Positions 45,076 through 64,000 of a stretch of 64,000 nt of DNA are shown piece by piece. Positions within the stretch are counted from its first letter, which is position 1. Each line of letters starts with the position of its first letter. Location of the stretch: positions 665,585-729,584 of the forward strand of contig JBBHKE010002052.1 in the NCBI GenBank assembly GCA_037447655.1, in the 5' to 3' direction. Made by a program: the position numbers and the translations under genes. A model generated the notes under the pieces. It searched no databases. It saw only the letters and a list, made by a program, of their open reading frames with translations, and was not told the origin of the DNA. This DNA is from Zygnema cylindricum. Taxonomy: Eukaryota; Streptophyta; Zygnematophyceae; Zygnematales; Zygnemataceae.

Positions 45076-45780
45076 GTAGTTGCTATAATCAACACAAATG
45101 GAAAGACGAAGTGGCCCGCCTTATTTATTTTACAATTTTTTTAAAAAAGGAGTACAATTTTAAGTCATCTTCAAATTTAGTATGTACAGTACTATACCGT
45201 CGTCCCCTTTTTTATCTTCGCCACGTCATGCCATCATCCCCAAATTTAGATTTCACTCTAATTAGAGTTGCCAAGTATGGAAACAAATAATGGCCATATT
45301 TGTTGGCCAAGTTCTTATCGATCGTGCCACCAAACTAAATCTTACCTACGTGCCTTGTGTTGAGGAGAACCATGTAGGCTTTTATTCTAATATTGAAAAA
45401 TGCCAAATGTTTGTAAAGTGTCGATGCTTAATATGGGTGGTACCAGATATTTTTGTATCAAGGTGTTAAAATCGTCAAAGAACTTACAAGCGTAACATTT
45501 GAATATCTCGTTCTACAATATGTACGACAATGCTTTAAACCGAAAATCCATGAGCAAAGAAAGCAAAGGCACAGTGATAAAATATCTTCAAGAAAAAAAT
45601 TATCTTTAATTTTGGTGGATTCTCGTCCACCCTTTGTGATCGCACATGGCCTCTACGGGGTGTAAAAGGCTTATTAGTTTTTTATTGTGTCACTTATATG
45701 TATTATCCAAGTCTACTACTTATACACATTTTATAACTAGCCACGACAAACGAGGAAGGTGAGCACCTAAAGGTAAGATG

Positions 45781-47172
45781 TGTTGTTCTTTGATCTAAAA
45801 TAGACCGCAGAAGCAACCCAAACTATCATGCAAAAAGCTAAGCAAAGCTAGGCCAATGAACAATCATTTGAAATGCATCCTCCATATGCGTACACAGACG
45901 CAACAAACAACATTTAGGGTTTCATGGAATAATCAACATAAATAAACCCTATGACAACATCTAAGGTTTGATGGAATAATCGACATAAACAAACCCTAGG
46001 ACAAATGCATAATCAATGCATATCAAACATATATAAAATAACATAAATAAATAATAACAAACAAATGCATCACACATAAACAAAAGTATAATCAAAGTAT
46101 AATCAAATAATCATTATATCATTCAAAGTGCATGACCTAATCGACAACCCTAAAATACTACATCTTTGGTCCCCACTTTACTAACCAGCATTGATGATTA
46201 ATTACTAACAAAGCTCATTCCTATATATACACTTGTGAGCTGTCAACGAATCACTAACTGTCAAAATAACCAACGTAAATTACGTAACTGTCATTAAGTC
46301 CTATTTAACCATAATAAACTGCTACTAAGAATAAGCTAATCGTAAGCATACACCTGAGAGTCAAGCAATCATAAGCGTACACTTGTCTATAAGTACGACA
46401 CATAAACACACACAATTTAGAGTATCCAAACCCTAAATGATTACGTAAATAAAAACTGTCATAATAAACACTAATTTATTAATACAAATAAGACAAATCA
46501 ATGTTGTTCCAAATATTTACAAGTACACACAATTGCACAGAATCGTATGCTGAGTCATGATGAGTCACTCAACGTAACTCCTTGATTTTCGTCAAAGAAT
46601 CTGGGACGTCCAAAACATACATCTTGTGATTTGACGCGATTTCGCGTTCCCACTACTTGAAAAATTATTGCTGCCTTTGTCCGCCGTCCGTAGCTATTAT
46701 TCGGCACCCTTGATGTCGCGCCACGTGGTACCAAAGTCCACTTGACGAAACGACGCCAAACCATCCAAATTTGTCCGTACCTGAATTACGTACTTCGTCA
46801 TAAATGACGCATGTCAAATCTAACGTCCACTTGCAAAAGAAGACGTTCCGTTCCGGCGGCGTCCTTTTTAATAAATGTCGCCTGTCGCATTTTGTTTCGT
46901 ACGTGCGATGTACAATTATATACACTGCGAATTTCATACATCGGATCGCTTCGTGATCCGCCGTCCATTTCACTTACGCGAACCGTACTTTTACATATGT
47001 TTGTTCGCGTCACTCAATTAGTACTTTTGTACGTCTCAACCAATCAATGAAACCATGGGAACCTCAACGCTATACTTGGTGAACATGTACGCACTAAAAA
47101 CCGCGTACACACTAAACATCGCAAACGCACGAAACGACGAGTACGCACGAAACTAAATCTTCAAAAACAACA
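45781..47172. mobile_element. Probable solo LTR, 1,392 bp, with 5-bp target duplication AGATG
   Basis: Starts TGTTGTTCTTTGATC and ends TTCAAAAACAACA (TG...CA with a 7-bp inverted end). Flanked by AGATG on both sides. The second duplicate shows one AGATG and no insert (ggttagatggagtgatta, about 50118). No repeated termini, primer site or ORF with motifs, which suits a solo LTR. A DNA element is less likely given the 5-bp duplication and TG/CA ends. Confidence 0.75.
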
Positions 47173-47680
47173 AGATGAAGCGATTATTTCGCGGACGAGG
47201 ACCCATAACAAATTGAAAGGTTCATTGTTGCTCATGGACACATAGAGCATCTCAATAGATTCTCCGGTAAAGATGTTTAAAAAAAAAAATCCAACCAAAC
47301 AAAAACCAACACAATATGGTACGTAAATGTACGAGGACGAAGGAAACTAGCCCATTTTTTTGTTGATGGAAACTTGGCTTTTAAACATGAATCAAGTCGA
47401 GAGCCAATTTGGAGCAAAGTTGAACCTTAACCAACGAATTGGAAAACTCCTTTGCACGTTTCACACGATTTACACTGTTTTGGCATGGGAAAAGTACAAG
47501 TTTAATTCATGTTGCCCGTTGCACTCATGTACATAAAAGAAAAATTTTCAGGAGTCTCGAATCTCCAGTGTCATTTGGAAAACTCTCCAACGGTGTCGCT
47601 TTCTCCTCTCCCACTCCCACTTAGAGTTATTCACAACAAGATTGTTGCGAGAAAGAAAGGGCTTTGGAACAGAAGAGCGT

Positions 47681-48002
47681 GCGCCGCCAAGAAGCCTCCA
47701 GAAATCTGCCACCTGTCCGCAGATTAAGCTAGAATACTCTAAATTTCACTAAGGGCTGAAACATAGCAAAACGACAAGCTAAGACGAAAGTACTAGACAA
47801 AACTAGAAGTACTATCGTACTAAATTAGACATACAAAATTCTAGACGCGAAACGAAACAACAAATATATTTCGCGAAACATACATAGTACTTTCTCGAAA
47901 TCGTACGTCAAAGTACTTTCGATTCATTCTAGAAAGTACAGTTTTTCTTTTGCGAAATCGAACCGATTCCGCGTGCGTACGATTCTTTCAATGAATCGTA
48001 AC
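47681..48002. other. Spacer between the two duplicate copies
   Basis: About 320 bp, rich in gtac and cgaaac strings, no recognised feature. Confidence 0.5.
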
Positions 48003-50625
48003 AGATGGTATCGCCTGTTTCGTAGATATATATTTTACTTTTCACGTATGCCAATGGTACGCGACCCGTGTGAAGAAACTCTCCTCGCCGATGAGAGTCT
48101 CTCACACTGGACGATGTGTGCTATAGCTTCGCGAATCTAAAAATGTGAAATATCCAACGGTCGATACTCACGTCTATAAAATTGGAGCCATCCAGTAAAC
48201 ATGTTTCGTCATGTTTCGTCTGACAAAAAGAGAGGGTACGAATATGTACAAAATCGTACGGCGTCCAATAAGCAGCCTCACTTTTCCTCTAATTGGAAGT
48301 TCACCATAAGCCTCTTATGCGACAAAATCTCTGTTTGGCGTTTAATCTAAGGACGGCAGGACCAAGATCGTCACCGTCGTTAGCGTGACAGTGTGAAAAG
48401 ACCGTGACAGCTACAGTACGGCAGATATGTCAATGTCCGAGAAAGGCGGGAGCTTGGAGTGCGCCAGTACCACTGTACGGAAATGTCTTAACAACTGTAC
48501 GAAAACGCCACTTATTTGGAAGCTTCCAATTTACAGAGGTACAACCTAGTGGGCCTCGTGTCCATATCCAATTCCCCGGTGACAAAAACAGTTGAAATCC
48601 TCGCAGATGCACAAACGACAAAAACAATGTCGGTGGTAGCTAGGGACAGGTAAACCTGTACGGAGAGTGAAATCCCAAACTTGGCTACTCGCCGGCAAAT
48701 TGCGGCTGCAAAATCATCTCGACTACAAAACGACAAAGTGAAGATTTAGTCACACGTCATCCGCACGCTTGACGCGCGTTTTTTACTTTTTGCGGTCCAC
48801 GCTCTAAGAAAACCTACAGGAAAGGATCTTGTGGTGGACACAGCTGTCGTAACAATATAAGTGGGTGTCAGAAAAGATACTGACAATCTGACGTTCATTG
48901 CAGGATCTCGCAGCACGTGTAATATCCGGCAGGCATGTGTAAATAACTAAATATTCCCGTGGGAATCTGGTTTACACCTGTCCAGATGTTAATGCACAAG
49001 GAGCGAATCTTAATATTCGATGAGTGAATCTTGGCCGCCCGATCGACATCTTTTTTGGGTAAAAAATACATCATATGCTCCTTTTTTTGTGTGTGTGTGT
49101 AAAATTTTTGTAAATAATAAAATTTTGCTTCACGTAAATTGCAAGGGGTATAGCTAAGAATGTTAATCAAGGAAAAAATGGCGCTATTCGATACTAAGGG
49201 CAAAAACTACACTTCCAATCGTTATTAGAGTTACAAACACTAATAAGGGCACGACGCTTTGTGCTCGAAAATCATAATACGGGGTTAACAATACTAAGGA
49301 AATGGACTACAAGCTAACATGTCACTTTGCATTCAAATACTAATGCATATCATAATCTCCCATCAAACTAGTGAATCCTTAAAGATAATGGAAATGGGTT
49401 GCTATAATAAACACAGATGGAAAAACGAAGTGGCCCGCCTTATTTATTTTACTATTTTTGATTAAGTGTGTAGAAGTTGGAGTACGATTTTAAGTCATCT
49501 TCAAATTTAGTATGTACATTTACTATACCGTCTTCCCTTTTTTTATCTTCGCCACGTCATGCCATCATCTCCAAATTTAGATTGTCACTCGAATTAGAGT
49601 TTCCAAGTATGGAAACAAATAATGGCGATATTTTTTGGCCAAGTTCTTATCGATCGTGCCACCAAAACTAAATCTTACCTAGGTGTCTTGTGCTGAGGAG
49701 AACCATGTAGGCTTGTTTCCTAATATTGAAAACTGCAAATTATTCGTAAAGTGTAGATGCTTAATTTGGGTGGTGCCAGATATGCTTGTATTAAAGTGTT
49801 AAAAGCGTCAAAGATCTTTCAAACGTAACATTTGAATATCTCATTCTACGAGATGAACGACAATGCTTTAAACCGAAAATCCATGAGCAAAGAAAGTAAA
49901 GGCAACGTGATAAAATATCTTCAAGAAAAAAATTATCTTTAATTTTGGTGGATTCTCGTCCACCCTTTGTGATCGCACATGGCCTCTACGGCGTGTAAAA
50001 GGCTTATTAGTTTTTTATTGTGTCACTTATATGTATTATCCAAGTCTACTACTTATACACATTTTATAACTAGCCACCTTCCTCTTCGAGGGCAATCGAG
50101 GAAGGTGAGCAGCTAAAGGTTAGATGGAGTGATTATTTCGCGGATGAGGACCCATAATAAATTGAACGGTTCATTGTTGCTCATGGACACATAGAGCATC
50201 TCAATAGATTCTCCGGGAAAGATCTCAATAAAAGAAAAATCCAACCAAACAAAAACCAACACAATATGGTACGTAGATGTACGAGGACGAGGAAACTAGC
50301 CCACTCTTTTGTTGATGGAAACTTGGCCTTTAAACATGAATCAAGTCGAGAGCCATTTTGAAGCAAAGTTGAACCTTGACCAACGAATTGGAAAACTCCT
50401 TTGCACGTTTCACACGATTTACACTGTTTTGGCATGGGAAAAGTACAAGTTCAATTCATGTTGCCCGTCGCACTCATGTACATAAAAGAAAAATTTCAGG
50501 AGTCTCGAATCTCCAGTGTCATTTGGAAAACTCTCCAACGGTGTCGCTTCTCTCCTCTCCCACTCCCACTTAGAGTTATTCACAACAAGATTGTTGCGAG
50601 AAAGAAAGGGCTTTGGAACAGAAAA
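48003..50625 (+). repeat. Segmental duplication, copy 2 (without the insertions)
   Basis: Direct tandem partner of 42452-47680, serving as an empty-site record for three transposon insertions. It also carries small indels of its own, for example a 22-bp-longer stretch cttcctcttcgagggcaatc near 50078. Confidence 0.9.
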
Positions 50626-51189
50626 GGGCTACCTCCAAGCTAAATTTGGTCCAGATCGAGGGAAAGAAAGACAATAAAACGGAATTAGTAAACCAAAGAA
50701 AAAAACTACAAAATGAGTGAAGTCCAAAATGTCACAAAAAACCAAATGTCTACGACGTCACAAAGAAAATGACGTATACAATGTCACAAAACTACGGCGC
50801 GTGTATAAATCTCATTTGACTTGAAGTGACAACTTTTGTTTTTCGACACTGGAAATTAAAAAATACAAATGAAAGAAGAAGGAAAAAAGGAAAGAAAAAA
50901 AAAGCAGCGTAACGTTTTTTTACATTTTTTTCCGTATGTATTATACGTACGGACAGTATTCAATTATAATGACGGACAAATTTACGCGTAAAACGCGTGT
51001 GGACAATCTTCACTACAAGACAAAATATGCTCGCGAAGCCACAAGTTGCCTCGGCACATACCGAATACAAAGATCCAATAGCGTTCACTTCAAGGTCTTT
51101 CGGAATGATTTGGAAAGTCTACGACGTCGAGACCAGAATCTTTATGCCACCTGGCGGCCAATCATTGATTACGACCTCGGGACGTTCGC
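50626..51189. other. Intergenic; GTCTACAA-type repeat remnants
   Basis: 50720-50800 has aaatgtctacgacgtcacaa and similar strings related to the 27390 repeat. No gene. Confidence 0.45.
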
Positions 51190-51411
51190 TACACCGCGAA
51201 TCGTTATTAGCGTCAAGGCTTTTTCTGCCACTTAAAAACATTTTTTATCCGTACACACTTGTCGGATTTTGAAATTGAGACCGCCAATCGGAAGCTGAGA
51301 ATCTTACCTTTCAGTCGCGACAGTCAGATCCACAATCCGACAATTGTGTACGGAGAAAAGACGTTTTAAGTGGCGAAAAAAACAGTAACCCTAATAGCGA
51401 TTCACGGTGTA
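51190..51411. mobile_element. MITE, CAGTACACCG family
   Basis: Ends tacaccgcgaatcgttatta and taatagcgattcacggtgta, followed by TTG-TA; inner arms ttttctgccacttaaaaaca and gacgttttaagtggcgaaa. About 220 bp. Confidence 0.85.
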
Positions 51412-51438
51412 TTGTACTGGCCGAAGCCCTATAAATCC

Positions 51439-51732
51439 TAGTTCAAAAGTAGGCATTTTTATGGTAGGCCTTTGGTCGGCGCCTTTATCGTCAGTTGTGT
51501 TATGGGTGTCATCTTCTTAGATCGTTACTTTGATCAGAGACCGTACGATCGTCCGAATCTGACGGTGTAAAATTTTTTTTTTGGTACGATATTTTAATTG
51601 GTGCAATTTTTGGTCCGAATGTTTTAATTGGTCCGAATAGATCCAAATACAATATGGGTCATAAGGTCATATTGTATGTTTTGCATACAATAGGCATATT
51701 GTATGGGCCTACTTTCGCCTACTTTTGAACTA
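51439..51732. mobile_element. Mutator-like MITE, second copy
   Basis: Same ends (tagttcaaaagtaggc / gcctacttttgaacta) and interior (ggtaggcctttggtcggcgc, catattgtatgttttgcata) as 23301-23585. Flanks show no clear duplication. Confidence 0.8.
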
Positions 51733-52433
51733 TGCTAGAAATAACAAAATGGAAACGGTACGGCTTCCCGTCCTTCGCTATATAAAGTATGAACAGTGCG
51801 GAACAATATTTAATATTTAATTATTTATGGAAGAGTTCGAATCCCGTCGTCCAATTAGGTGAATTTCATAAGAGCATATTTTATTATTATTTTAGTGTTC
51901 TGCATTTGTCCGGAAGGTAAAAGTCAAAAATCCTGCAAGAAATCGTGGGCGTTTTCTGCTACCCTTCCGTATACGACAAATTTTAAACGTCCCAAAAAAG
52001 AAGCTAGCCGACTTTTAAGATTTTTCTTACGCTTTCTTAAAGATTAGCATTTACGACAAAATTATTTGCCGAATAAAAAATTTTCGTACTATTTTTTTCG
52101 ATCTTGTGCTCCTGGAAACTGTACGAAAAGACTAGCCGTACGCAATTGCAGGAACTGAGATGGACAAAACGACAAATCCAGCAATTTGTTACTCTATCCG
52201 TAAAAACAATTACGGAAGAGATCAAAAATATTTTTGGTAAGCAATCATATTCCACGTGTATGACACGTGGCAGTCTTTTCTGGCTCGAAACATGAGCTGT
52301 ACGATATCTCGTCGAGACCTAAAAATGTGTACTTAAAAAATCTGAACCAGAATCGGTCCTTAAAGGAATTTTGGATTTTCTGTGACGTTTTCTCTCTTGG
52401 ATCGAGGAAAAACGTCACAGAATCGATTGATGG

Positions 52434-52550
52434 TGTACAGTACACCGCCAATCGTTATTAGCGTTGTGTACACTAATTCCGTCCCGCTTTTTTTTTTTTT
52501 TTTTTTCCATTACTGTAGTTCATTCTATTTTTTTTTATTTTTTTTAGTCG
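52434..52550. mobile_element. Truncated MITE, CAGTACACCG family, CT-core subtype
   Basis: Begins TA-cagtacaccgccaatcg and matches 43834 for about 60 bp (ctaattccgtcccgctttttt), then runs into a T tract and loses similarity. Confidence 0.7.
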
Positions 52551-52593
52551 TGGGACTATACTAAAATTGAAGAAAATAGAAAACAAAGGCCGT

Positions 52594-52829
52594 ACAGTAC
52601 ACCGTGTATCGCTATTAGTGTTAATATTATTTCGCCACTTAAAAATATCTTTCCTCCGTACACACTTGTCAGATTATCGATCTGACGGTTGTGATTGAAA
52701 AGCAACATTCTCAGCTTCCGATTGGCGGTCTTAAATCAATAGATTGAGAATCCGACAATTGTGTACGGATAAAAGATGTTTTAAGTGGCGTAAAAATTAT
52801 TAATACTGATAGCGATACACGGTTTACTG
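52594..52829. mobile_element. MITE, CAGTACACCG family, nearly complete with TA flanks
   Basis: Reads cgTA-CAGTACACCGTGTATCG ... CGATACACGGTTTACTG-TA; the CAG/CTG ends and TA on both sides are the best-preserved family termini. Inner arms ttcgccacttaaaaatat and agatgttttaagtggcg. Confidence 0.85.
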
Positions 52830-53602
52830 TACTGTACTGTAGTGGTGTAAAATTGTAAACTTTACCCTAAATTTTTCGCACTTGTGGGAATTCTAACAGT
52901 TTCCGTACCGTACCCGGTGGTTAAAATAAGATCTCCTGGACGGCATTCTGACAGGTTATTTGTATGATCTCCCGCCCGACTAGAAAAACGACAAAAATAC
53001 CTCTCTCCACTTGTGTCAGACCGTACAGGTTTTATCTACCTCCAAATATCTACGTCAGCTCTACTGCCTATCTCTATTTGGAAGTTGTAACTCAAGGTTG
53101 GCCTCCATTGGTCCAAAAAACCACATTTTTGGGTTAAAATAACGCTAAAATAAGGTTTTGTTTTCTACTGGCGGGTCCGATTTTGTCACACGTGTCATAT
53201 TATTTTACCATTAGCGATTCGCCGCGTGACCATAACAAACAAATTATATAATATAAAAAAAAACCAGTACGGAAATAATAAAAACATGTGGAAAAGACTT
53301 TGTTTCTGGCGGGTTTACATGTCACAAGTATTAGAAAAGAGATCGACTCCAAAAATTGGACGAATCAGATTTCAGAGAAAAACGGCAAAAAAAAAAAAAC
53401 GTTTCTGAAAAGAAAACGGGCAGTTTAAGCGGGAACTAAAAACAAAAAAAGAAAGAAAAAAAAAATTGGTCGTTTTAACTTGAAACCCTAAGCGCACACT
53501 AAATAAATATCCGTCAGAAAAATGGAGCCGGGTGACGGCAGGTGACGCCATGACGCACCAGATGACGTCAGACGCCGGCCGTCACAGACAAAATTCAATT
53601 AT
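52830..53602. other. Intergenic; nothing recognised
   Basis: Motif-less, with A-rich runs at 53240-53470. Confidence 0.45.
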
Positions 53603-54076
53603 TAGTGTTGTGTATCGACAAGAAATTTATCGCGATAACACCGTTACCTATTGTTATCGGTTATCGAACGGTCGAGGGTTCCGATATATCGCTCCGATAC
53701 CACCAAATTCCTTATCGGCGATAAGTGGAAAAAATATAGTACGCTATATCATAGTATTTTATCATATACTGTATTATATTTTTCACTTTTTTTAGCGTAG
53801 CATGCCACGTGTAGCAATCTATTACGTACTCTGTGTAACGGAATACGGCGGTTCAATAAGACCGAATAAACGGTACAATTGTACGGTACAAAACTTACAA
53901 TTTATCGTCGATAGTTATCGGTACCAGTGTTATCGCCGATAAAAAGCCGATATTATCAGTTCCTTATCGGCGATAACAACATGTTTTCACTATATCGTGC
54001 CAATAATTTGATTATCAACAAGCCAAAAAAAGGTACATATCGATTATCGGCAAAACCATGCCGATACACAACACTA
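53603..54076. mobile_element. hAT-like non-autonomous element
   Basis: Ends TAGTGTTGTGTATCG and CGATACACAACACTA are inverted copies matching 9311. The interior is rich in TTATCGCGATAACA-like palindromes. Target duplication not convincing. Confidence 0.75.
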
Positions 54077-54429
54077 CAAAATTGTGAAGTAAAGTACTTA
54101 AATACCGAAATAAAAGTGAATAGCCAGTCAGGAATTTGGTATCTGATCTTGTCGATATCCATCGTATTTATTTGTAAGGAACAAAGACAAGAGCCACGGG
54201 CGCAGTACTGTATTGTACATGCTTCGTCTCGTGTCTCTCTATCCGTACAGGTAATGACAAAACTCTAATTTTTTTTACAAAAACCATTAACAAAACAAAT
54301 AATTCCGTCCTTGTTTCTCTCGATACATGTACGAATCCTAACTCCAAAACACTTGCCGAAATGATTTCGTCAAGAGTCAGGGTACTTTCGGATGTGCTAA
54401 AGTTACAGTTATTTTCGGTCGTTTTCCTC

Positions 54430-55370
54430 CATAACTTAGAAAAAAGGAGAAAGTCCGCAGCCGTACCAAAAAAATGAAATTACCACCGTACAAGTTACGT
54501 TACATTGAAACTTTATATGTTATAGAGTTTGTTGTCTATCGCCATGCAGTTTGTCGTCTAGCGCGTTTCGACCCACTTCCGCGTCCTTCCAGCTCATATT
54601 CAAACTTTATATAAAATCACCTCGTGAGGTGATTTTAAATAACGTTCCATGAGGTGAGCGAATTGGAAAATGTGGTCGCACGTGTCGGAAGTTTTTGACA
54701 ATTTTTGTGCGCGGAGTACCAAAAAAACCCATTGCACGTTTCAGCCAGTGCGTGCCTTTTTTCTGTGAGCTTTTTTCCGTACAGGGGATGTGGAGGGGGT
54801 CTCCACCAACAGACGCCATTTTGAAAAGCGAAGTCCGTGAAAGCGCCTCTCTATCTCTCCCTCTTCCACTATCGCGTCTATCTCACAATTATTGCAATGA
54901 AAAACGTCAATAATGGTATCAAATGAAAGATCTTTACAAAATATTTCTTTTGACTATCTTTGGGGGTATTTTGATGGATAGTAGATTGAAAAAAGACTAA
55001 AAAACAAAATAAGGAAACCATGGCGGAAAGTTTTAGAATTTGTGACGTCGACGCTGGTGTAATTTGAGGGTGATGTCAAAATGTAACAAACCCTAAACAT
55101 CTACAATGTCACAAGTAGGTAGACGTCTACAACCATCTCTATTTTGTAAATGTCATCAATTGTCGCGAGTTTTGTAGTCGTATACAACTCTCACAAATTA
55201 CACACACGTCTACATCCGTCACAATCTAAAGTAACGATTTCATTTCTTTACATACGAATGCTCTGAAAGTAGTACGGAGAATCTTCGCTAAAAACAAAGT
55301 TACATGACTAAAGTTTCGGTTACATGTGAAAGTACCTTTACTCCAATATTTGTACAATATTCCTAAAGGT
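54430..55370 (-). repeat. Dispersed repeat with GTAGACGTCTACAA motifs, inverted diverged copy
   Basis: The reverse complement follows 27390-28300 (cacctcgtgaggtgatttta, cgacccacttccgcgtcctt, aacgtcaataatggtat, ggagaatcttcgctaaaaac). Frames open in the other copies are not conserved here. Confidence 0.7.
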
Positions 55371-55965
55371 ACGGACCAATAACTTCAAAATGCCTACGTA
55401 GCTATGTCCGTACAGGCTGTTTGTTTTACTCGGCGATCCGATTCGAGTGACGATTTATTCCTCGCGGACTTTCTGGAAATATATTTTGGAAGCTTTTGAC
55501 AAAACAGACAAAATTGCCGTACGCGTGTCCTTGGGAAAGGCAGATGTACGGAATTTATATGTTAGTACGGAATGTTTTGCAAATCGTACGGATCTATTAT
55601 CTAAGGGCGTGTCCCCATGTGTTCAAGTAAGGGTTTTTTCCCGTCGTGTACACGGAAAATGGGACTTCCTACTTGAAAATATTACGCCATACAAAAAATG
55701 GGCAAAAACTCAAAAACATTTTGCGTCATCTTGGAATTTGAAAGGTACGGCGATTTGGCAGTATTATCATCGCGACCCACTTCCAGCTCATCTTCACACT
55801 TGCACTGAAATCAAATCGCGACCTGCTTTGAATCAAAATACTACCTTATTGACGAATAGAAAGCCTGGGTTGCACGTTTCAAAAGTTTTCATTTGTTTTT
55901 TTGCAGTTGGGAGAATACACGAAAAAATATTTGTTTGTCCGTTTGCTTATGTTGTCCACTTGTGG
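55371..55965 (+). other. Intergenic; a 180-aa motif-less frame
   Basis: The frame at 55447-55989 has no recognisable domain, is GTAC-rich like the nearby repeats and runs into a repeat array, so it is not called as a gene. Confidence 0.4.
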
Positions 55966-56190
55966 GCGTCTACAAATGTCATTTTGTAGACGTAGGCGAT
56001 TGCTTATGTCGTTCACGTGTGGGCGTCAACAAATGACAGTCGGCGTCGACAATTGTCCCAGTATGTCAGGAGCTCTTTGCGGCGTACAAATGTCCACAGT
56101 TTGTTCCGAGACCGTTGGCGTCTACAAATGTCAGCAGTTTGTTGGCGTCTACAGGTGTCGCAAGTATTGGCGACGTGTACAACTGCCACG
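55966..56190 (+). repeat. Array of GGCGTCTACAAATGTC motifs
   Basis: About seven degraded copies (gcgtctacaaatgtca, gcgtcaacaaatgaca, gcgtcgacaattgtcc, gcgtacaaatgtccac, gcgtctacaggtgtcg) at irregular spacing, resembling the subterminal motif clusters of the 27390 repeat family. Confidence 0.75.
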
Positions 56191-56916
56191 TATTCAAAAT
56201 AACGAACGCGCAAGTAACGATTGACATAGGCACACTTTGAAAAGTACACCGTAAAATCAGCGCTAAATTCCATTAGAAATGTTTTGCAAATCGTACGGAT
56301 ATATTATCTAACGACCTAAGAGTACTGTACCTCTGTCGATACTGCTGTCATTTTGTCATATCGTCCGTACAGATTTCGGATAGCAAGGCGATGTACGGAA
56401 ATTGAAACCGGATTGCGTACTAACGAAAATAAAAATAAACGGAAGGAAAAAAAAAAAGTGAAGGAAAAATAAATAAGGTGAAAAAAAAAAAAGGGAGCTA
56501 CAGTAATGTGGAGGGATCCCTGAAACCGTACAAGTACTCGAAAATTACGAAACTTTTGTCGTATTAGGCTCAAAATCGACGAAACAACGTATATTTTCTC
56601 AACGAGGCATTGCTAAGAGAATACTCTTCCTCTCCCTCTCCCTCTCCCTCTCCCTCTCCCCCTCCCCCTCCCCCTCCCTCTCCCTCTCCTTCACCCTCCC
56701 CCCTAATCCCTCCGCCACTCTCCCTCTCATCCTTCAGCCTTCCGTTTTCTATTCTTCTCCTCTCTCTCCTCTCTCGCCCATCTCCCCCCTCCTTTCCCCC
56801 TCCCTTCCCTCCTCACCCCCCCTCCTCTTTCTCCCTCTCCCTCTCTCTCTCCTCCTCTCTACCTCTCTCTCCCTCTCTGTCTCTACTCTCGCTCTCTCTC
56901 TCCCTCCACACCCCCG
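56191..56916 (+). promoter_or_regulatory. Region upstream of gene 2: AT/A-rich, then a long CT tract
   Basis: 56620-56910 is almost pure pyrimidine on the + strand (ccctctccct repeats), ending just before the start codon of gene 2. CT-rich 5' leaders are common near plant transcription starts. No TATA box could be assigned. Confidence 0.45.
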
Positions 56917-63875
<6,959 letters not shown>

Positions 63876-64000
63876 GTAAGCCGACAGCCGCACTTTATTT
63901 AGGGTTTAGGGTTTGGGAGTAAAAAATATCCAAAATACTAATTGAGTTGTCACAGCGTTCGATTGTGATGAACGGTTGAGGTTGCATCTTGCAATGGTGA

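Larger units (their letters stand above)
42452..47680 (+). repeat. Segmental duplication, copy 1 (with three insertions)
   Basis: Aligns in order to 48003-50625 once the insertions at 43834-44052, 44095-45075 and 45781-47172 are removed. Anchors: tggtatcgcctgtttcgt, gtgacagctacagtacg, ggagcttggagtgcgccagt, ggcccgccttatttatttta, gtggattctcgtccaccctt, gggctttggaacagaa. Divergence is modest, by eye about 5-10%. Its 157-aa frame (42856-43329) is broken in the other copy. Confidence 0.9.

Noticed and set aside
55447-55989. A 180-aa open frame
   Set aside because: No motif, repeat-like GTAC composition, and it runs into a repeat array.
63898-63917. Plant-type telomere repeat (TTTAGGG twice)
   Set aside because: Only two units inside an intron; not a telomere, and weak as an interstitial telomeric site.

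Overview
This is a eukaryotic nuclear window. It is AT-rich, its genes are broken by many GT-AG introns, and transposon-derived repeats fill most of the rest. The best guess for the host is a streptophyte alga or an early land plant, at moderate confidence. Three things point that way: a plant BAT1-type amino-acid/GABA permease, a Ty1/copia element with plant-like polymerase motifs, and an extensin-like (SPPP-rich) protein segment. I cannot exclude another protist or algal lineage.

Two split host genes frame the window, both on the + strand. Gene 1 (window start to 20782) encodes a proline-rich segment, then a G8 domain, a long right-handed beta-helix (PbH1-type) region, and a C-terminal beta-sandwich. 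About 17 exons can be placed by splice signals and family motifs. Several exon junctions do not keep frame, one exon carries an in-frame TGA, and one expected exon is missing, so this copy may be decaying or may carry sequence errors. Gene 2 (56917 to beyond the window end) is a BAT1-like APC-superfamily permease. Its eight visible exons join perfectly in phase.

The 36 kb between the genes holds no convincing host gene. It contains a Ty1/copia element with three related LTRs (28.5-38.5 kb), a 1,729-bp block that looks identical at 27045 and 35974, an antisense copia reverse-transcriptase remnant, a diverged tandem segmental duplication (42.45-47.7 kb versus 48.0-50.6 kb), and several non-autonomous DNA transposon families. 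The duplication is informative because one copy carries three insertions (a TA-flanked MITE, a hAT-like element with an 8-bp target duplication, and a probable 1.39-kb solo LTR with a 5-bp target duplication) whose empty sites are preserved in the other copy.

The most unusual signal is in the introns of both genes. Arrays of units about 100-115 bp long include an exon edge together with its splice site: a donor copied about 5 times after the exon at 12820, an acceptor plus exon head copied about 5 times before the exon at 57893, and an acceptor plus exon head copied once 108 bp before the exon at 62721. A second notable object is a miniature LTR retrotransposon (8552-9072) whose two LTRs each contain a full-length tRNA-like sequence.
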